Source: an uncultured Chitinophagaceae bacterium (GTDB lineage: Bacteria > Bacteroidota > Bacteroidia > Chitinophagales > Chitinophagaceae). Taken from it: DNA of 53,330 bases. Location: assembly GCA_903895845.1 (NCBI GenBank), contig CAITVK010000138.1, forward strand, positions 1 to 53,330, given 5' to 3'. Of this stretch, positions 9,445 to 18,258 are shown in pieces; position 1 is the stretch's first letter, and each line of letters opens with the position of its first letter. Both the position numbers and the translations under genes were made by a program. The notes under the pieces were generated by a model. It did no database searches, was not told where the DNA came from, and saw only the letters and a list, made by a program, of their open reading frames with translations.

Positions 9445-10998
9445 ATGATAGGCAAATTCAGAACTTTCTTATTGATAGCGATGCTTTCTTTAATCGCATT
9501 TACGACTACTGCACAGACAGCAACAACCAAAGCACCAGACCCAAGTGGCATAACAACTGGCACAACAGCAGACATCACTGCCGCCAAACCAGGTGCTCCT
9601 ACACCCACAGAAGTTACAGATCAGGTAGGCAAAAACAAAGTAGGTATCAACATGGTGTGGCTATTACTTACTGGCTTCTTGGTATTCTTTATGCAAGCAG
9701 GTTTTGCCTTGGTGGAAACAGGATTGACCAGAGCAAAAAATGTAGCCCACACAATGGCCATGAACTTATTTATTTATCCTGCTGGCGCACTCGGTTTCTT
9801 CGCATGTGGCTTTGCAATCATGTTTGGAGGAGTCGGCGCTTTGGGCACATTGGGGGGATATGACGGCTTGAATCAAGAGGTCTCAATCACACTATTTCAC
9901 CATTCGTTTGGCTTGTTTGGTACAAAAGGCTTCTTTATGCATGGCATCTATGATGTTGGCGTACTAGGATTTTTTGTATTTCAGATGGTTTTCATGGATG
10001 CTGCTGCTACCATTCCTACTGGCGCGATGGCAGAAAGATGGAAGTTTGCTTCTTTCGCTTTATCAGGATTCTTTGTTGGTGGATTGATATACCCCATCTT
10101 TGGTAACTGGGTATGGGGCGGTGGATGGTTGGCCCAATTGGGTACCAACTTTGGATTAGGACACGGAGACCTAGATTTTGCAGGCTCTTCCGTCGTGCAT
10201 CTTACAGGCGGTGTATTGGCTTTTGTTGGCGCAAAAATGATTGGACCAAGAATTGGAAAATACAATAAAGATGGTTCTGTGAATGCCATCCCGGGACACA
10301 ATATCCCTATGGCAGTGCTGGGCGCTTTGGTATTAGCCTTTGGTTGGTTTGGTTTCAACTCAGGATCCACTTTTGCTGGCACCGATTTAAGGTTCTCAGT
10401 CGTTGCATTCAATACGATGATTGCCTCTTGCGGTGGCACACTAACAGCTACTTTATGGATATGGTATGTGCGCGGTTCTAAGCCCGATGTAAGTATGATG
10501 TGTAATGGATTGCTGGCAGGACTTGTTGCCATCACAGCGCCTTGTGCATTTGTGTCTCCTTTGGGTGGTTTGATAATCGGTCTGATTTCAGGTATCATCG
10601 TAGTAGAAGTTACGTTGTTTGTAGAGAAAAAATTAAAAATAGACGATCCGGTAGGTGCTATTGCAGTACATGGCGCTAATGGTCTTTGGGGTGTGCTGGC
10701 ACTTGGTTTATTTGCAGATGGAACTTATGGTGATGGCTTGAATGGCGTAAAAGGAAATGTAAGAGGGTTATTTTATGGTGATGCTGGACAGTTTTGGGCA
10801 GAAGCAATTGGAGGGATAACCAACTTAGTATTTATTGGTGCTTGTGGATGGCTATTATTTACCTTACTAGACAAAATAGCAGGAAACAGGGTTTCTGCAG
10901 ATGTGGAACTATTTGGACTAGACCTACCCGAAATGGGTATCGATGGCTATTCGGGCATCAAGATGGATAAAAATTCTGAAACTCCTTTGTCAAGATAA
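9445..10998 (+). CDS. amt: Ammonium transporter (Amt family)
   Basis: The 517-aa protein has a cleavable signal peptide (to about residue 24, TTTAQ) and a Thr/Pro-rich linker to about residue 66. The 11-helix channel starts at MVWLLLTGFLVFFMQAGFALVE. The pore twin His are H252 (SSVVHLTGG) and H409 (AIAVHGANGLWG). It takes up ammonium across the inner membrane, gated by the upstream P-II protein. The periplasmic N-terminal extension is longer than in E. coli AmtB; its role is unknown. A strong terminator follows, so the operon is two genes. Confidence 0.96.
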   Translation: MIGKFRTFLLIAMLSLIAFTTTAQTATTKAPDPSGITTGTTADITAAKPGAPTPTEVTDQVGKNKVGINMVWLLLTGFLVFFMQAGFALVETGLTRAKNVAHTMAMNLFIYPAGALGFFACGFAIMFGGVGALGTLGGYDGLNQEVSITLFHHSFGLFGTKGFFMHGIYDVGVLGFFVFQMVFMDAAATIPTGAMAERWKFASFALSGFFVGGLIYPIFGNWVWGGGWLAQLGTNFGLGHGDLDFAGSSVVHLTGGVLAFVGAKMIGPRIGKYNKDGSVNAIPGHNIPMAVLGALVLAFGWFGFNSGSTFAGTDLRFSVVAFNTMIASCGGTLTATLWIWYVRGSKPDVSMMCNGLLAGLVAITAPCAFVSPLGGLIIGLISGIIVVEVTLFVEKKLKIDDPVGAIAVHGANGLWGVLALGLFADGTYGDGLNGVKGNVRGLFYGDAGQFWAEAIGGITNLVFIGACGWLLFTLLDKIAGNRVSADVELFGLDLPEMGIDGYSGIKMDKNSETPLSR

Positions 10999-11022
10999 AT
11001 ATTTTTTTTCTGTGTTAATACT

Positions 11023-11057
11023 AAAAGACTGTCTCAAACACCGAGACAGTCTTTTTT
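11023..11057 (+). terminator. Rho-independent terminator after amt
   Basis: A 13-bp stem (AAAAGACTGTCTC with GAGACAGTCTTTT) closes a 7-nt loop and is followed by a run of T. It ends the P-II/amt transcript. Confidence 0.92.
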
Positions 11058-11213
11058 ATTTGAGCATGAATCTCAACTACCTGATCGATTTTACCATTTA
11101 ACCGTTATCAAATTCATCTTTTATTTGAACATCCCCGCCGATAATTCGTTTAAAATGCCTTGCAAATGGGTGGCATCACATTTCCTTAACACTTTAATCT
11201 TATTTTAAGGTAT

Positions 11214-11221
11214 TATTTTCG
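11214..11221 (+). promoter_or_regulatory. -7-like element of the outer-membrane receptor gene
   Basis: TATTTTCG differs at one position from TAnnTTTG and is followed by C, as often in this genome. It lies about 117 bp before the chosen start at 11338, consistent with a long 5' leader. The ATG at 11254 would fall in that leader. Confidence 0.4.
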
Positions 11222-11337
11222 CCGACAAATTAAATAGCCTTCATCCGAAAGGCATGTTTAATAACCATTCATATAACTCTAACATTTTACAGCCGACTGA
11301 GCATCGGAGTTTTGACAATAATTACAAAAAGAAAGTT

Positions 11338-14031
11338 ATGCAGAGAATTTACTCGTTATTTATCGTAAGTTTTATCTTTTTCAGTGCTGCTGCACAATAT
11401 CCTGGTGGAGGCGGCACTTACAGCAAAGGGGGTGCAGCCAGCAGAGCCAATCTGAACATCGGTCACTTTTATGGTAAAATTGTTGACGACAAAAAGAAAG
11501 GGGTTGCTGGTGTTACGGTACAGCTTTTGGGAAGTAAATATGATACCGCTACCAAGCAGATAAAACAAAAGGTTGTAAAGACAGATATTACAGAAAACAA
11601 TGGTGACTTCGACCTAGATGGCATTTCGCTGATTGGCAGTTACAAATTAAAAATAACTTCTGTAGGATATAAGAAAATAGAAATGCCTGTAACCTTTGGT
11701 ATTCAAAGACCAGCACCTGGTACAACACCTGATTATCAAAAGATTGCCGCTATGGCCGACAAGGACTTAGGCAACATCAAAATAGAGACAGAAGCTGCCG
11801 ACCTTGGTAACGTAACAGTAACATCGGTGGCTAAGCCTGTGATGGAAGTTGGTTTGGATAGGAAAGTATTTAATGTAGACAAAAACCTTAGCAGCACTGG
11901 TCAGACAGCAACAGAAATCATGAAGAGTATCCCATCGGTAAGTGTAGATATTGATGGAAATGTGACCATGCGCAACGCCACCCCTACCATCTTTGTGGAT
12001 GGGCGCCCAACTACACTTACATTAGACGAAATACCATCTGACATCATAGATAAAGTAGAAATCATTACCAATCCATCTGCCAAATTTGATGCAAGTGGTG
12101 GTGGTGCAGGCATCCTGAATATCATTTTGAAAAAGAATAAAAAGAATGGCTACAATGGAAACATCAGGGCAGGTATCGACCAGAGAGGAAAGGTAAATGG
12201 TGGTGGCGATATCAACTATCGTCAGAATAAAATAAACTTTACTGGTAGTGTCAATTACAATCAAAGGAAATCCATCGCCAATACTTCCAACAATTCGGTG
12301 TACTACACTTCTCCCAACAGTACCAATGTAGATTATACCACTACAAGTACCAACGATGGACACATTGGTTTCTACAGAGCTGGTATCGACTACTTTGCAG
12401 ACATCAGAAATACTTTTAGCCTTGCAGGCAACTTTGCGCAAGGACAGTTCAACAACAGGACGCCTTCTGATATTGACACTTCCTACGCTCAATCTCTTTC
12501 ATCCTACACTTTTAGGAATTCTATTGGTCAAGGTAAGTTTCAGAATGTGGGCGGGCAGTTAAGCTACAAACACAACTTTACAAAAGATGGGGAGAACATT
12601 ACGGCCGATGCCAACTACAACGCTATCACCAATAGTAACTATACCGATATTAAATCCATTACATACAACCAGTTTGGAGGTACTCCAAAATATCCGTCAC
12701 CTTATCTGCAACAAAGTAATGGAAGTGGTTATAACCATTATTTCACCATTCAGAGTGATTATGAAAACCCAATTACAGATGACAAAAAGATAGAAGCGGG
12801 TGTGCGTGCTGCCATCAGGAACTTCAAGACAGAGAACTATCAGTATGCAGGGGATTCAACACAAAACCCTCTTCCCTTTAGCCCTAGTGCCAGCAGTTTA
12901 TATAAGTACACCGATGAGGTATTTGCGGCTTATGGCACCTACAGCTTCAGAATCAAAAAGCTAAGTTTACAGTTGGGCTTACGGGCAGAAAGCTCCAACT
13001 ACTTTGGCAATTTAGATTCTCTTCCGGGTCAGGTTGGCTTCAAGGATACCAGCTTCAAGGTTACTTATCCCATCAGCCTTTTTCCTAGTGTATATCTAAC
13101 GTATAAAGTAGATGACAATCAAAGTTTTCAGTTGAATTATTCCAGAAAAATAAATCGTCCCAACTTCTTTCAGATATTACCGGTTTATAACTTCTCCGAC
13201 CCTCAAAATCCATCTGTGGGCAATCCCAATCTTAAGCCCGAGTTTGCCAACAACCTCGAGTGGTCGTACAACAACAGTTACAACCGTACAGACAATTTTC
13301 TGGCAACAGCTTATCTTAAATATTCAACAAATCTCATCACTTCATACATCTACAAGGATGTAAATAAGGATCTGCAAGCTGGCGCATCAACAAGTGATAG
13401 TTTGTATTACACCAGTTACACCAATGCCAACTACTCCTATTCTTATGGGTTGGAGTTGACGGAGAAGATGACCGTGGTAAAATGGTGGGATGTATTATTG
13501 AACTTCAACCTGTTCGACTCTAAGTTGAGTACAGATATACCTAATCAAACTACCGTAAACAATAGCCTATTGAGTTGGTTTTCCAAAGTAAACACCACTT
13601 TTAAGTTTGGCAAAGGCCTTAGTTTGCAATTGTCATGGGAAAGCAGGTCTAAGCTAATTACCCCACAAAGCGGCGGTGGCAATGGCGGCGGCGGTAGAAG
13701 CAGTGGCATGTTTGGTGGCGGCCCACAAACATTGGCACAGGGCTACACATTACCACGCTATTGGGATGTGGATGCAGGCATCCGTAAAGACTGGACATTG
13801 AAAGGTGGAAAGGGCGCCTCCCTCACCCTATCTGTAAACGATATTTTCCGCACTGGCAACAAAACACAAGCTTACTCTACCTATTTCTCTCAATATGCAG
13901 AGCGCTACAGGGATCCGCAGTTATTCAGGCTCAACTTCTCTTACCGTTTTGGCAAGGTAGATGTAAGCTTGTTCAAACGCAAGAATACCAAGGCCGATCA
14001 GAGTGGTGCATTGGAAGGAATGGGTAACTAA
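11338..14031 (+). CDS. TonB-receptor-like outer-membrane beta-barrel protein
   Basis: I start at the ATG at 11338 because it opens a signal peptide (MQRIYSLFIVSFIFFSAAAQ); the frame reaches back to 11254 but that stretch is not signal-like. The mature part (897 aa in total) begins with a Gly-rich patch, then a carboxypeptidase-regulatory-like domain (HFYGKIVDDKKKGVAGVTVQLLG). A TonB-plug-like segment follows (TATEIMKSIPSVSVDIDGNV, IFVDGRPTTL), then a beta-barrel with many alternating aromatic strands. It matches the OMP_b-brl_3 receptor type, lacking a SusD partner next door. The substrate is unknown; the Gly-rich NGGGGRSSGMFGGG loop near the C-terminus is a surface-loop candidate. Confidence 0.9.
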   Translation: MQRIYSLFIVSFIFFSAAAQYPGGGGTYSKGGAASRANLNIGHFYGKIVDDKKKGVAGVTVQLLGSKYDTATKQIKQKVVKTDITENNGDFDLDGISLIGSYKLKITSVGYKKIEMPVTFGIQRPAPGTTPDYQKIAAMADKDLGNIKIETEAADLGNVTVTSVAKPVMEVGLDRKVFNVDKNLSSTGQTATEIMKSIPSVSVDIDGNVTMRNATPTIFVDGRPTTLTLDEIPSDIIDKVEIITNPSAKFDASGGGAGILNIILKKNKKNGYNGNIRAGIDQRGKVNGGGDINYRQNKINFTGSVNYNQRKSIANTSNNSVYYTSPNSTNVDYTTTSTNDGHIGFYRAGIDYFADIRNTFSLAGNFAQGQFNNRTPSDIDTSYAQSLSSYTFRNSIGQGKFQNVGGQLSYKHNFTKDGENITADANYNAITNSNYTDIKSITYNQFGGTPKYPSPYLQQSNGSGYNHYFTIQSDYENPITDDKKIEAGVRAAIRNFKTENYQYAGDSTQNPLPFSPSASSLYKYTDEVFAAYGTYSFRIKKLSLQLGLRAESSNYFGNLDSLPGQVGFKDTSFKVTYPISLFPSVYLTYKVDDNQSFQLNYSRKINRPNFFQILPVYNFSDPQNPSVGNPNLKPEFANNLEWSYNNSYNRTDNFLATAYLKYSTNLITSYIYKDVNKDLQAGASTSDSLYYTSYTNANYSYSYGLELTEKMTVVKWWDVLLNFNLFDSKLSTDIPNQTTVNNSLLSWFSKVNTTFKFGKGLSLQLSWESRSKLITPQSGGGNGGGGRSSGMFGGGPQTLAQGYTLPRYWDVDAGIRKDWTLKGGKGASLTLSVNDIFRTGNKTQAYSTYFSQYAERYRDPQLFRLNFSYRFGKVDVSLFKRKNTKADQSGALEGMGN

Positions 14032-14091
14032 TTGCGGTTCTACAGATACGGATATTTGCTATAGATTAGTTTTCAAACAACTTCACAAAAG

Positions 14092-14144
14092 AAAATCCAA
14101 CATTAGGCAGATCCCCTGAAGGAAATGTCTAATGTTGGATTTTG
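14092..14144. terminator. Bidirectional hairpin terminator
   Basis: The stem AAAATCCAACATTAG pairs with CTAATGTTGGATTTT around a loop of about 20 nt. A-run and T-run flanks allow use from both sides. It separates the convergent receptor and aldo/keto reductase genes. Confidence 0.88.
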
Positions 14145-14168
14145 CAATTTCTATTTAGACAGTAAACA

Positions 14169-15155
14169 CTACCAGAGATGTTTCACCTCCTGCTTGATGT
14201 ACTTTTCGTAAACTGACTGAATTTGTGCCAATTGTGTTTCCGTTAAATTGGGCAACGAAAGACAATGTAAATTGGATGCAACTTGTGCAGGAGTGGACGC
14301 GCCGGGGATAATGCAGCTAACCGCATCAAATTGCAATATCCATTTCAATGCCAATGGAGCGAGGTTGGGTTGATTGGGAAAGATAGCTTTGAGTGCTTCC
14401 ACCGCTTCCAGTCCTTTGTTATAATCTATTCCGGAAAAGGTTTCTCCTTTGTCAAAAGCCTCTCCATTGCGGTTAAAGTTCCGATGATCGCCAGCAGTAA
14501 AGGCAGAGTCTTTTGTAAACTTACCCGTCAACAATCCGCTTGCCAGAGGCACGCGTACAATTACCCCGATGTCTTTCTTCCGGGCTTGTTCAAAAAACAA
14601 TTCAGCAGGTCTTTGACGGAAGATATTAAAGATAATCTGTACGGTTGTTACATTGTCATATTCAATTCCTTTCAATGCTTCTTCTACCCGTTCCACACTG
14701 ATACCAAGATTCTGTATCTTACCTTCACTCTTTAATCTATCGAACAATTCAAATATCTCTGGGCGGTAATAAACATCTGTTGGCGGGCAATGCAGCTGTA
14801 TTAGATCGAGGGTTTCGAGTCCCATATTCTTGAGGCTGGCCTCTACAAACTTGCGCAATACCTCTGGCTGATACGCTTTGCTTACATGAGGGTTCAACTG
14901 TCTGCCACACTTGGTAGCCACATATATCTTCCCGCTACGGCTACGTACAAAATTGCCAACGGCTTTTTCGCTTTCACCATCAGAATATACATCGGCAGTA
15001 TCTATGAAGTTGACACCATTGTCTACCGCTTCGCCTAATATCCTATCTGCATTGGCATGACTAAAAGTATCACCCCATTTGCCCCCTACCTGCCAGGTGC
15101 CTAAACTGATTGCTGATACCTTATATCCTGTTTTACCTAATTTTCTGTATTCCAT
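14169..15155 (-). CDS. Aldo/keto reductase
   Basis: The 328-aa protein is an NADPH-dependent (beta/alpha)8 oxidoreductase of the IolS/YghZ-like branch. The catalytic tetrad is visible: D52 and Y57 (IDTADVYSDG), K82 (VATKCGR) and H122 (LIQLHCPP). The C-terminal cofactor segment IPGASTPAQVASNL is present. The physiological carbonyl substrate cannot be predicted. It lies 41 bp downstream of the helicase gene on the same strand, and could be co-transcribed with it. Confidence 0.93.
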   Translation of the reverse strand: MEYRKLGKTGYKVSAISLGTWQVGGKWGDTFSHANADRILGEAVDNGVNFIDTADVYSDGESEKAVGNFVRSRSGKIYVATKCGRQLNPHVSKAYQPEVLRKFVEASLKNMGLETLDLIQLHCPPTDVYYRPEIFELFDRLKSEGKIQNLGISVERVEEALKGIEYDNVTTVQIIFNIFRQRPAELFFEQARKKDIGVIVRVPLASGLLTGKFTKDSAFTAGDHRNFNRNGEAFDKGETFSGIDYNKGLEAVEALKAIFPNQPNLAPLALKWILQFDAVSCIIPGASTPAQVASNLHCLSLPNLTETQLAQIQSVYEKYIKQEVKHLW

Positions 15156-15196
15156 CCTTTTTAATGATTAATGATTAGACTATTACTCATTTAAAA

Positions 15197-16528
15197 CTAT
15201 TTCTTTCCACCTTTCTTTATCGGCTTGCCATACTTCTTCATCATTTTGTCCTTATGACTCACCTTCACATTTACCTTGCTATTCTTTGCAGACTTCTGAT
15301 GAAAAGCTGGCCCTACTGCTTCCTTCTTGGGTGGCTTTACCAGAAAAGTCTTCATCTTTATCTTAGGCTTTTCGTCTTCAGTCAACACATCGGATATCAA
15401 CAAATCATCAGGCAATAATGTTACTGGCACCTGATAGTTCATCAATTCCTCAATAGCAGCCAAAAACTCCATTTCCCTTTCGGTCGTAAAAGTAATAGAG
15501 ATCCCTTTTTTGTCTGCCCGGCCTGTTCTACCAATCCTGTGTATATAACTCTCGGGCACTTCGGGCGTATCAAAATTAATAACGTGCGTTACTTCGGATA
15601 TATCCAAACCACGTGCAATGATGTCTGTCGCAATCAGGAAGTTGCATTTTCCTTCCTGAAAAGCAATCACAGTATTCAAGCGATGATTCTGGTGTTTGTT
15701 GGAATGTATCACCCCTACCCTCTCTGGAAATTCTGCTTCCAGTTCCTGATACAATTCGTCCGCCAGCTTCTTTGTAGCCACAAATACCAATACTTTGGTC
15801 ATGGTTTCATCGCGGCTTAACAGTTGAAGCAACAGATTTACTTTGGTATAAAAGTTAGGGACATGATAAACATGCTGATCGATGTTGGCCAACGGCGTCC
15901 CTGTAGGCGCAGCCTCAATGGTAATAGGTGCATTAAAAAAGGTATGAATCAACTCTTCCACTTCCTCAATCATGGTAGCCGAGAATAACAAGTTCTGGCG
16001 TTTCTGTGGTAAGGCATCCAATATGTTTTTAAGCTGTGTCCGAAAGCCCAGATTCAGCATTTCATCCACTTCATCTACTACCAACCGCTTTAGATTCTTT
16101 GTTTTGAAGGAGGCATCATAAATCAAATCAATCAACCTGCCCGGTGTGCCTACCAATATATCCACACCGTCTTCTACTGCCAGTTTTTGTGTATTGATGT
16201 TTACGCCACCGTACACTCCTACCACTCGCAGACTTGTGTAGCCGCTGAGCAATCTGACAGTATCTACTACCTGTACCACCAGTTCCCTTGTGGGTACGAT
16301 AATTAATATCTGTGGATTTTTATCCTTGGTAAAGTTCCAAAGCCTGAGGCAAGGCAACAGATACGCCAAGGTTTTTCCTGTTCCCGTTTGGGCGATGCCG
16401 CACATATCACGACCCGACATAATTACCGGAAAGGCTTTGTGCTGAATAGTAGTGGGGTGGGTATAGCCCAAGTCGGTCAATGCCTTACGAAGCGGGGTAT
16501 TTAAATTTAAATCATCAAAAGTTATCAT
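15197..16528 (-). CDS. DEAD-box-type ATP-dependent RNA helicase
   Basis: The 443-aa protein has the helicase core in order: Q-motif region (F4 to TTIQ), motif I AQTGTGKT (46-53), Ia PTRELV, Ib TPGR, motif II at 152-155, motif III SAT (183-185), and motif VI HRIGRTGR near residue 325. Motif II reads DEVD where most family members have DEAD; D and E, which bind Mg-ATP, are kept. The Lys-rich C-terminal tail (from about 390) is an RNA-binding extension as in RhlE/CsdA-type proteins. Role: RNA unwinding in ribosome assembly or mRNA decay. A -7 element lies about 31 bp upstream. Confidence 0.95.
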   Translation of the reverse strand: MITFDDLNLNTPLRKALTDLGYTHPTTIQHKAFPVIMSGRDMCGIAQTGTGKTLAYLLPCLRLWNFTKDKNPQILIIVPTRELVVQVVDTVRLLSGYTSLRVVGVYGGVNINTQKLAVEDGVDILVGTPGRLIDLIYDASFKTKNLKRLVVDEVDEMLNLGFRTQLKNILDALPQKRQNLLFSATMIEEVEELIHTFFNAPITIEAAPTGTPLANIDQHVYHVPNFYTKVNLLLQLLSRDETMTKVLVFVATKKLADELYQELEAEFPERVGVIHSNKHQNHRLNTVIAFQEGKCNFLIATDIIARGLDISEVTHVINFDTPEVPESYIHRIGRTGRADKKGISITFTTEREMEFLAAIEELMNYQVPVTLLPDDLLISDVLTEDEKPKIKMKTFLVKPPKKEAVGPAFHQKSAKNSKVNVKVSHKDKMMKKYGKPIKKGGKK

Positions 16529-16558
16529 TGTATATACCCTTTATGGTTGAAAACGAAG

Positions 16559-16566
16559 CAAATGTA
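16559..16566 (-). promoter_or_regulatory. -7 element of the helicase gene
   Basis: On the minus strand TACATTTG matches TAnnTTTG exactly and is followed by C. It lies about 31 bp before the ATG at 16528. Confidence 0.65.
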
Positions 16567-16584
16567 CCTGATAGGAAGTTATAA

Positions 16585-17292
16585 CTAGTGCCCATCTATC
16601 AATTTGGCTATTGCAAATGCTGCACCTGCTGCTGCTGCACCAATCAGCATAACTTTCAGCCCGCCAATCAATGGATTAACGCCTGTGAGTTTACTTTTAA
16701 AATATCCAAAGATGAAAAGGCAGACAAGGGTAACGCAGACCGAAACTTTTAAAGCCCCAAAAGCATCTGGCACAAAGAAATAGGGACTCAGCGGCACCAA
16801 TCCACCAAAAATGTACGAGACACCAATGTTAAAGGCACTCTTTCTGGCTCGCTTGGGGTCTGGTTCATCAAGTCCCAATTCGTGTTTCATCATAAAGTCC
16901 GCCCACTTATGTTTGTCTCTCGCTATTTCTTCCACTGCTTGCTCTTGTAATTGTTTACTAAAGCCCCATTTACCAAAAATGTCCCTTATCTCTTGTTTCT
17001 CAACTTCTGTTTTATTTTCTATTTCGTCATATTCCCTTGCCAGTTCGCTACTGTAATGGTCTTGTTCTGTTTTACCCGCCAGATAACCGCCCAAACCCAT
17101 TGCAATGGATCCGGCAGCTATTTCGGCAATACCGGCAACCGTAATGAGGGTGGTATTACTGACCGCCCCACTCAAGCCGGCAGCCAAAGCAAAAGGAACA
17201 GTAAGACCATCGCTCATGCCAATGACAATATCTGTTAATAAATCGGAACTCTTTAAGTGCTTTTCGTTGTGGTGAAGATGAGAATCGTGCAT
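16585..17292 (-). CDS. VIT/CCC1-family membrane protein
   Basis: I start at the ATG at 17292 (MHDSHLHHNEKHLKSSDLL) rather than the longer frame to 17382, because an exact -7 element lies 5 bp upstream of it. The 235-aa product has TM segments around DIVIGMSDGLTVPFALAAGL and AEIAAGSIAMGLGGYLAGKTE, then a charged cytoplasmic helical insert (about 85-140), then three more TM segments. This is the layout of vacuolar iron transporter/CCC1 proteins, which export Fe(II) or Mn(II) from the cytoplasm. The His-rich N-terminus fits metal contact. Metal specificity is not decided by sequence. Confidence 0.88.
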   Translation of the reverse strand: MHDSHLHHNEKHLKSSDLLTDIVIGMSDGLTVPFALAAGLSGAVSNTTLITVAGIAEIAAGSIAMGLGGYLAGKTEQDHYSSELAREYDEIENKTEVEKQEIRDIFGKWGFSKQLQEQAVEEIARDKHKWADFMMKHELGLDEPDPKRARKSAFNIGVSYIFGGLVPLSPYFFVPDAFGALKVSVCVTLVCLFIFGYFKSKLTGVNPLIGGLKVMLIGAAAAGAAFAIAKLIDGH

Positions 17293-17296
17293 AGGG

Positions 17297-17304
17297 CAAA
17301 GATA
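17297..17304 (-). promoter_or_regulatory. -7 element of the VIT-family gene
   Basis: TATCTTTG on the minus strand matches TAnnTTTG exactly, 5 bp before the ATG at 17292. Transcription would start at or next to the start codon, predicting a leaderless or nearly leaderless mRNA, and it decides the start choice. Confidence 0.65.
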
Positions 17305-17430
17305 ATGGTCAATAATGAGTAGACTACGCTCGAAATTAATTCTCATGCAAAAGCAGTTTAAGGCAGGCTCCTTTTTTAGCAAAGCTGGCTTCTAGCACCA
17401 ACCCATTCTCACTGGGCAAGAGTAAAACCT

Positions 17431-17645
17431 CCATTCCCTCACTTGGTTCCGTCATTTCCTCACTTGGTTCTGTCGTTCCCTGCTTGGTTCCAGCATTCCC
17501 TCGCTTGGGTCTAGCATTCCCTTGCTTGGTTCCAGCATTCCCTTGCTTGGTTCCAGCGTTCCCTTGCTTGGTTCTAGCATTTCCTTGCTTGGTTCCAACG
17601 CTCACTCGTGCAAGGGAACGACAGAACCAAGCAAGGAAATGACAC
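17431..17645. repeat. 21-bp tandem array A with inverted end copy
   Basis: The core CTTGGTT recurs at 17442, 17463, 17483, 17504, 17525, 17546, 17567 and 17588, steps of 21 bp with one of 20. The unit is close to CTTGCTTGGTTCCAGCATTCC. The segment 17614-17643 is an inverted copy of 17451-17480 (28 of 30 bases), so the whole array could fold as a long stem. It lies between the 5' end of the VIT gene and the 3' end of a small membrane-protein gene. The 7-codon open frame through it is a by-product of the period. Confidence 0.95.
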
Positions 17646-17727
17646 TTTTGCGGCCAATTTGAATGATTATGAGTGAGTAAACAGCAAACGAGATACCACC
17701 AAACCTTTATATAGTAAGGGTTTCAGC

Positions 17728-17760
17728 AAGGAAGGCTTCGATTTAAGCGAAACCTTCCTT
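17728..17760. repeat. Short inverted repeat, possible weak terminator
   Basis: AAGGAAGG-c-TTCG pairs with CGAA-a-CCTTCCTT around a 7-nt loop, 50 bp beyond the 3' end of the minus-strand gene at 17810. There is no strong T-run on either strand, so terminator activity is uncertain. Confidence 0.5.
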
Positions 17761-17809
17761 TGGCAAGAGTATATTGCTAGTTACTGATTTTTGAAGAGGA
17801 GGTGATTTA

Positions 17810-18199
17810 TCAATAGAAATAAGCTAATACTCCTATCGGCATAGCCAAGCTTAATGTCATAAAAAGGAAGTAAAATATTCTATCAACATCAAGACCATCA
17901 CTACCTAAAGACATACTCTTAGGCGGGTTTTTAGGATCGCGTTTCTTTATTTTATGGAAGGTGATCAACATGATTCTCAAAAGAGATAATGAAAACAACG
18001 GGCAAAGTAGAAATAGATATAAATCAGGCTTGGCTGTTGATGATGGTTTATGTAATACCAAACCAGCAATTCCAAATATTAATGCTACTATGAAAAAGGG
18101 GGGAACGAATCTTTGGTCAAAGTGAATTTTTGGAAAGAATAAAAAAGAAAATGGTACAATCATGAGCCCAACTAAAAAGCAATAACCTTCAAAGTCCAT
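17810..18199 (-). CDS. Hypothetical four-helix membrane protein
   Basis: The product (129 aa from the ATG at 18199, MDFEGYCFLVG; the frame reaches 18244 but those residues are polar and AT-rich) has four hydrophobic segments: about 5-22, 32-47, 58-80 and 105-125. A charged loop (HKIKKRDPKNPPKSMSLGSDG) precedes the last helix. I do not recognise a domain or catalytic motif. It follows uvrB by 59 bp on the same strand and may be read from the same message. Its 3' end faces array A. Confidence 0.6.
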   Translation of the reverse strand: MDFEGYCFLVGLMIVPFSFLFFPKIHFDQRFVPPFFIVALIFGIAGLVLHKPSSTAKPDLYLFLLCPLFSLSLLRIMLITFHKIKKRDPKNPPKSMSLGSDGLDVDRIFYFLFMTLSLAMPIGVLAYFY

Positions 18200-18258
18200 C
18201 GTCTTAAATTTAATTTGTAATGAAACAAAATTATTAATTTTCAATTATCCATTATCAA

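Noticed and set aside
9981-10598. 205-aa frame on the minus strand of the ammonium transporter
   Set aside because: A shadow of the strongly supported amt gene; Pro-rich composition is typical of an antisense frame.
17336-17605. Open frame with NAGTKQG heptapeptide repeats
   Set aside because: It is produced by the 21-bp period (7 codons) of array A, overlaps the VIT promoter and start, and has no family resemblance or signal peptide.
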